DNA from: Planctomycetaceae bacterium
Lineage (GTDB): Bacteria > Planctomycetota > Planctomycetia > Pirellulales > Pirellulaceae
Assembly (NCBI GenBank): GCA_018660825.1
Contig: JABJJO010000062.1
Location: 1 to 64,000, forward strand
Direction of reading: 5' to 3'
Length of the DNA stretch: 64,000 nucleotides
Part shown: positions 63,700 to 64,000 of the stretch, piece after piece
Position numbering within the stretch: position 1 is the first letter of the stretch
Layout: the number at the start of each line of letters is the position of its first letter
The notes under the pieces: generated by a model
What the model was told of the DNA's origin: nothing
What the model saw: the letters and a program-made list of their open reading frames with translations, nothing else
Database searches by the model: none
Program-made: the position numbers and the translations under genes

Positions 63700-64000
63700 T
63701 CAACCTTTCTCACGGCCGCTGCGACGACGTCTTTTTTTCGCTTTCCAGCGACGGTGTAACCACCAATATTGGTACGGCGTACGGCGTATTTCATTTTCTA
63801 ACTGCCTATTATACCATTGTGTAACGCTACGTATAGAACGTTCGGATTTATCAAGTTGCTCCACATCTAGTACGTTAACACACGTCAGGGCAAAGTTCAT
63901 GCACCGTGTCTGACGCGTTGCGGTGGCGACTACCATATTGCAGGTGGAGTTTAGCGCGAACAACGCAATAGCCTTATGGCAGGTTGCTTTCCGTCCTAGA
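63700..64000 (-). CDS. LpxL/HtrB-like lysophospholipid or lipid A acyltransferase, 3' part
   Basis: Only the C-terminal 100 codons lie in the window; the frame is open to the right edge, so the TTG at 63963 is internal. HKAIALFALNSTCNMVVATATRQTR followed by QWYNRQLENEIRRTPYQYW and WLHRRWK is the typical end of LpxL-family inner-membrane acyltransferases. The charged tail KKRRRRSGREKG is normal for such enzymes. It likely heads the acyltransferase-Rieske-GNAT unit. Confidence 0.82.
   Translation of the reverse strand, partial: LGRKATCHKAIALFALNSTCNMVVATATRQTRCMNFALTCVNVLDVEQLDKSERSIRSVTQWYNRQLENEIRRTPYQYWWLHRRWKAKKRRRRSGREKG

Overview
The window looks like a chromosomal segment from a planctomycete, most likely a marine, Pirellula-like lineage. 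The signs are a DUF1585/1588/1592-type protein next to a DUF1552 protein, six secreted sulfatases, a DUF1080 protein, serine/threonine kinases fused through a membrane segment and coiled coil to WD40-type propellers, an ECF sigma factor coupled to a kinase, and a membrane-anchored squalene-cyclase-like protein. Base composition looks roughly balanced. Taxonomy is inferred from gene families only; there is no rRNA here.

Left part (1-18970), catabolism and secreted enzymes: a DUF1588-type/DUF1552 pair, a sugar-isomerase-like TIM barrel with a Tat signal, an iduronate-2-sulfatase-like gene, a double SGNH hydrolase, a heparan-N-sulfatase-like gene, then a tight four-sulfatase operon (9260-15366). 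It is followed on the same strand by lutABC (lactate oxidation) and a DUF1080 protein. Together this suggests desulfation of a sulfated polysaccharide or glycosaminoglycan-like substrate, perhaps with a sugar branch yielding lactate. The substrate itself is not readable, and no formylglycine-generating enzyme or clear glycoside hydrolase is present.

Middle-left (19000-32100), signalling: two kinase/coiled-coil/WD40 proteins on the minus strand (one split by a frameshift at about 25590), a CE15-type glucuronoyl esterase, a third kinase coupled to an ECF sigma factor, a small conserved-looking protein and a PAS-LuxR regulator.

Middle-right (32250-48100), mostly housekeeping: FG-GAP protein, amidohydrolase, ferrochelatase, an AddAB-like helicase-nuclease pair, tsaE, thiL, an HtrA-type protease, a membrane protein of unknown function, and a degenerate MurE-like ligase overlapping a free-standing Mur N-terminal domain.

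Right part (48330-64000): a response-regulator-like unknown, an HD hydrolase coupled to a zinc-ribbon membrane protein, an ACT-domain protein, a YbgC-like thioesterase, an initiator tRNA with its own promoter and terminator, a squalene-cyclase-like membrane protein, a CehA/McbA metallohydrolase, an Ldh-type dehydrogenase, trmL, ispG, an enolase-superfamily enzyme, and a tight GNAT/Rieske/acyltransferase cluster cut by the right edge.

No stretch above about 300 bases lacks a gene or RNA element. The longest gaps (9008-9259, 30815-31093, 31292-31535, 48101-48333, 53858-54079) showed nothing beyond the elements listed. No CRISPR array, insertion sequence, prophage or rRNA was seen.
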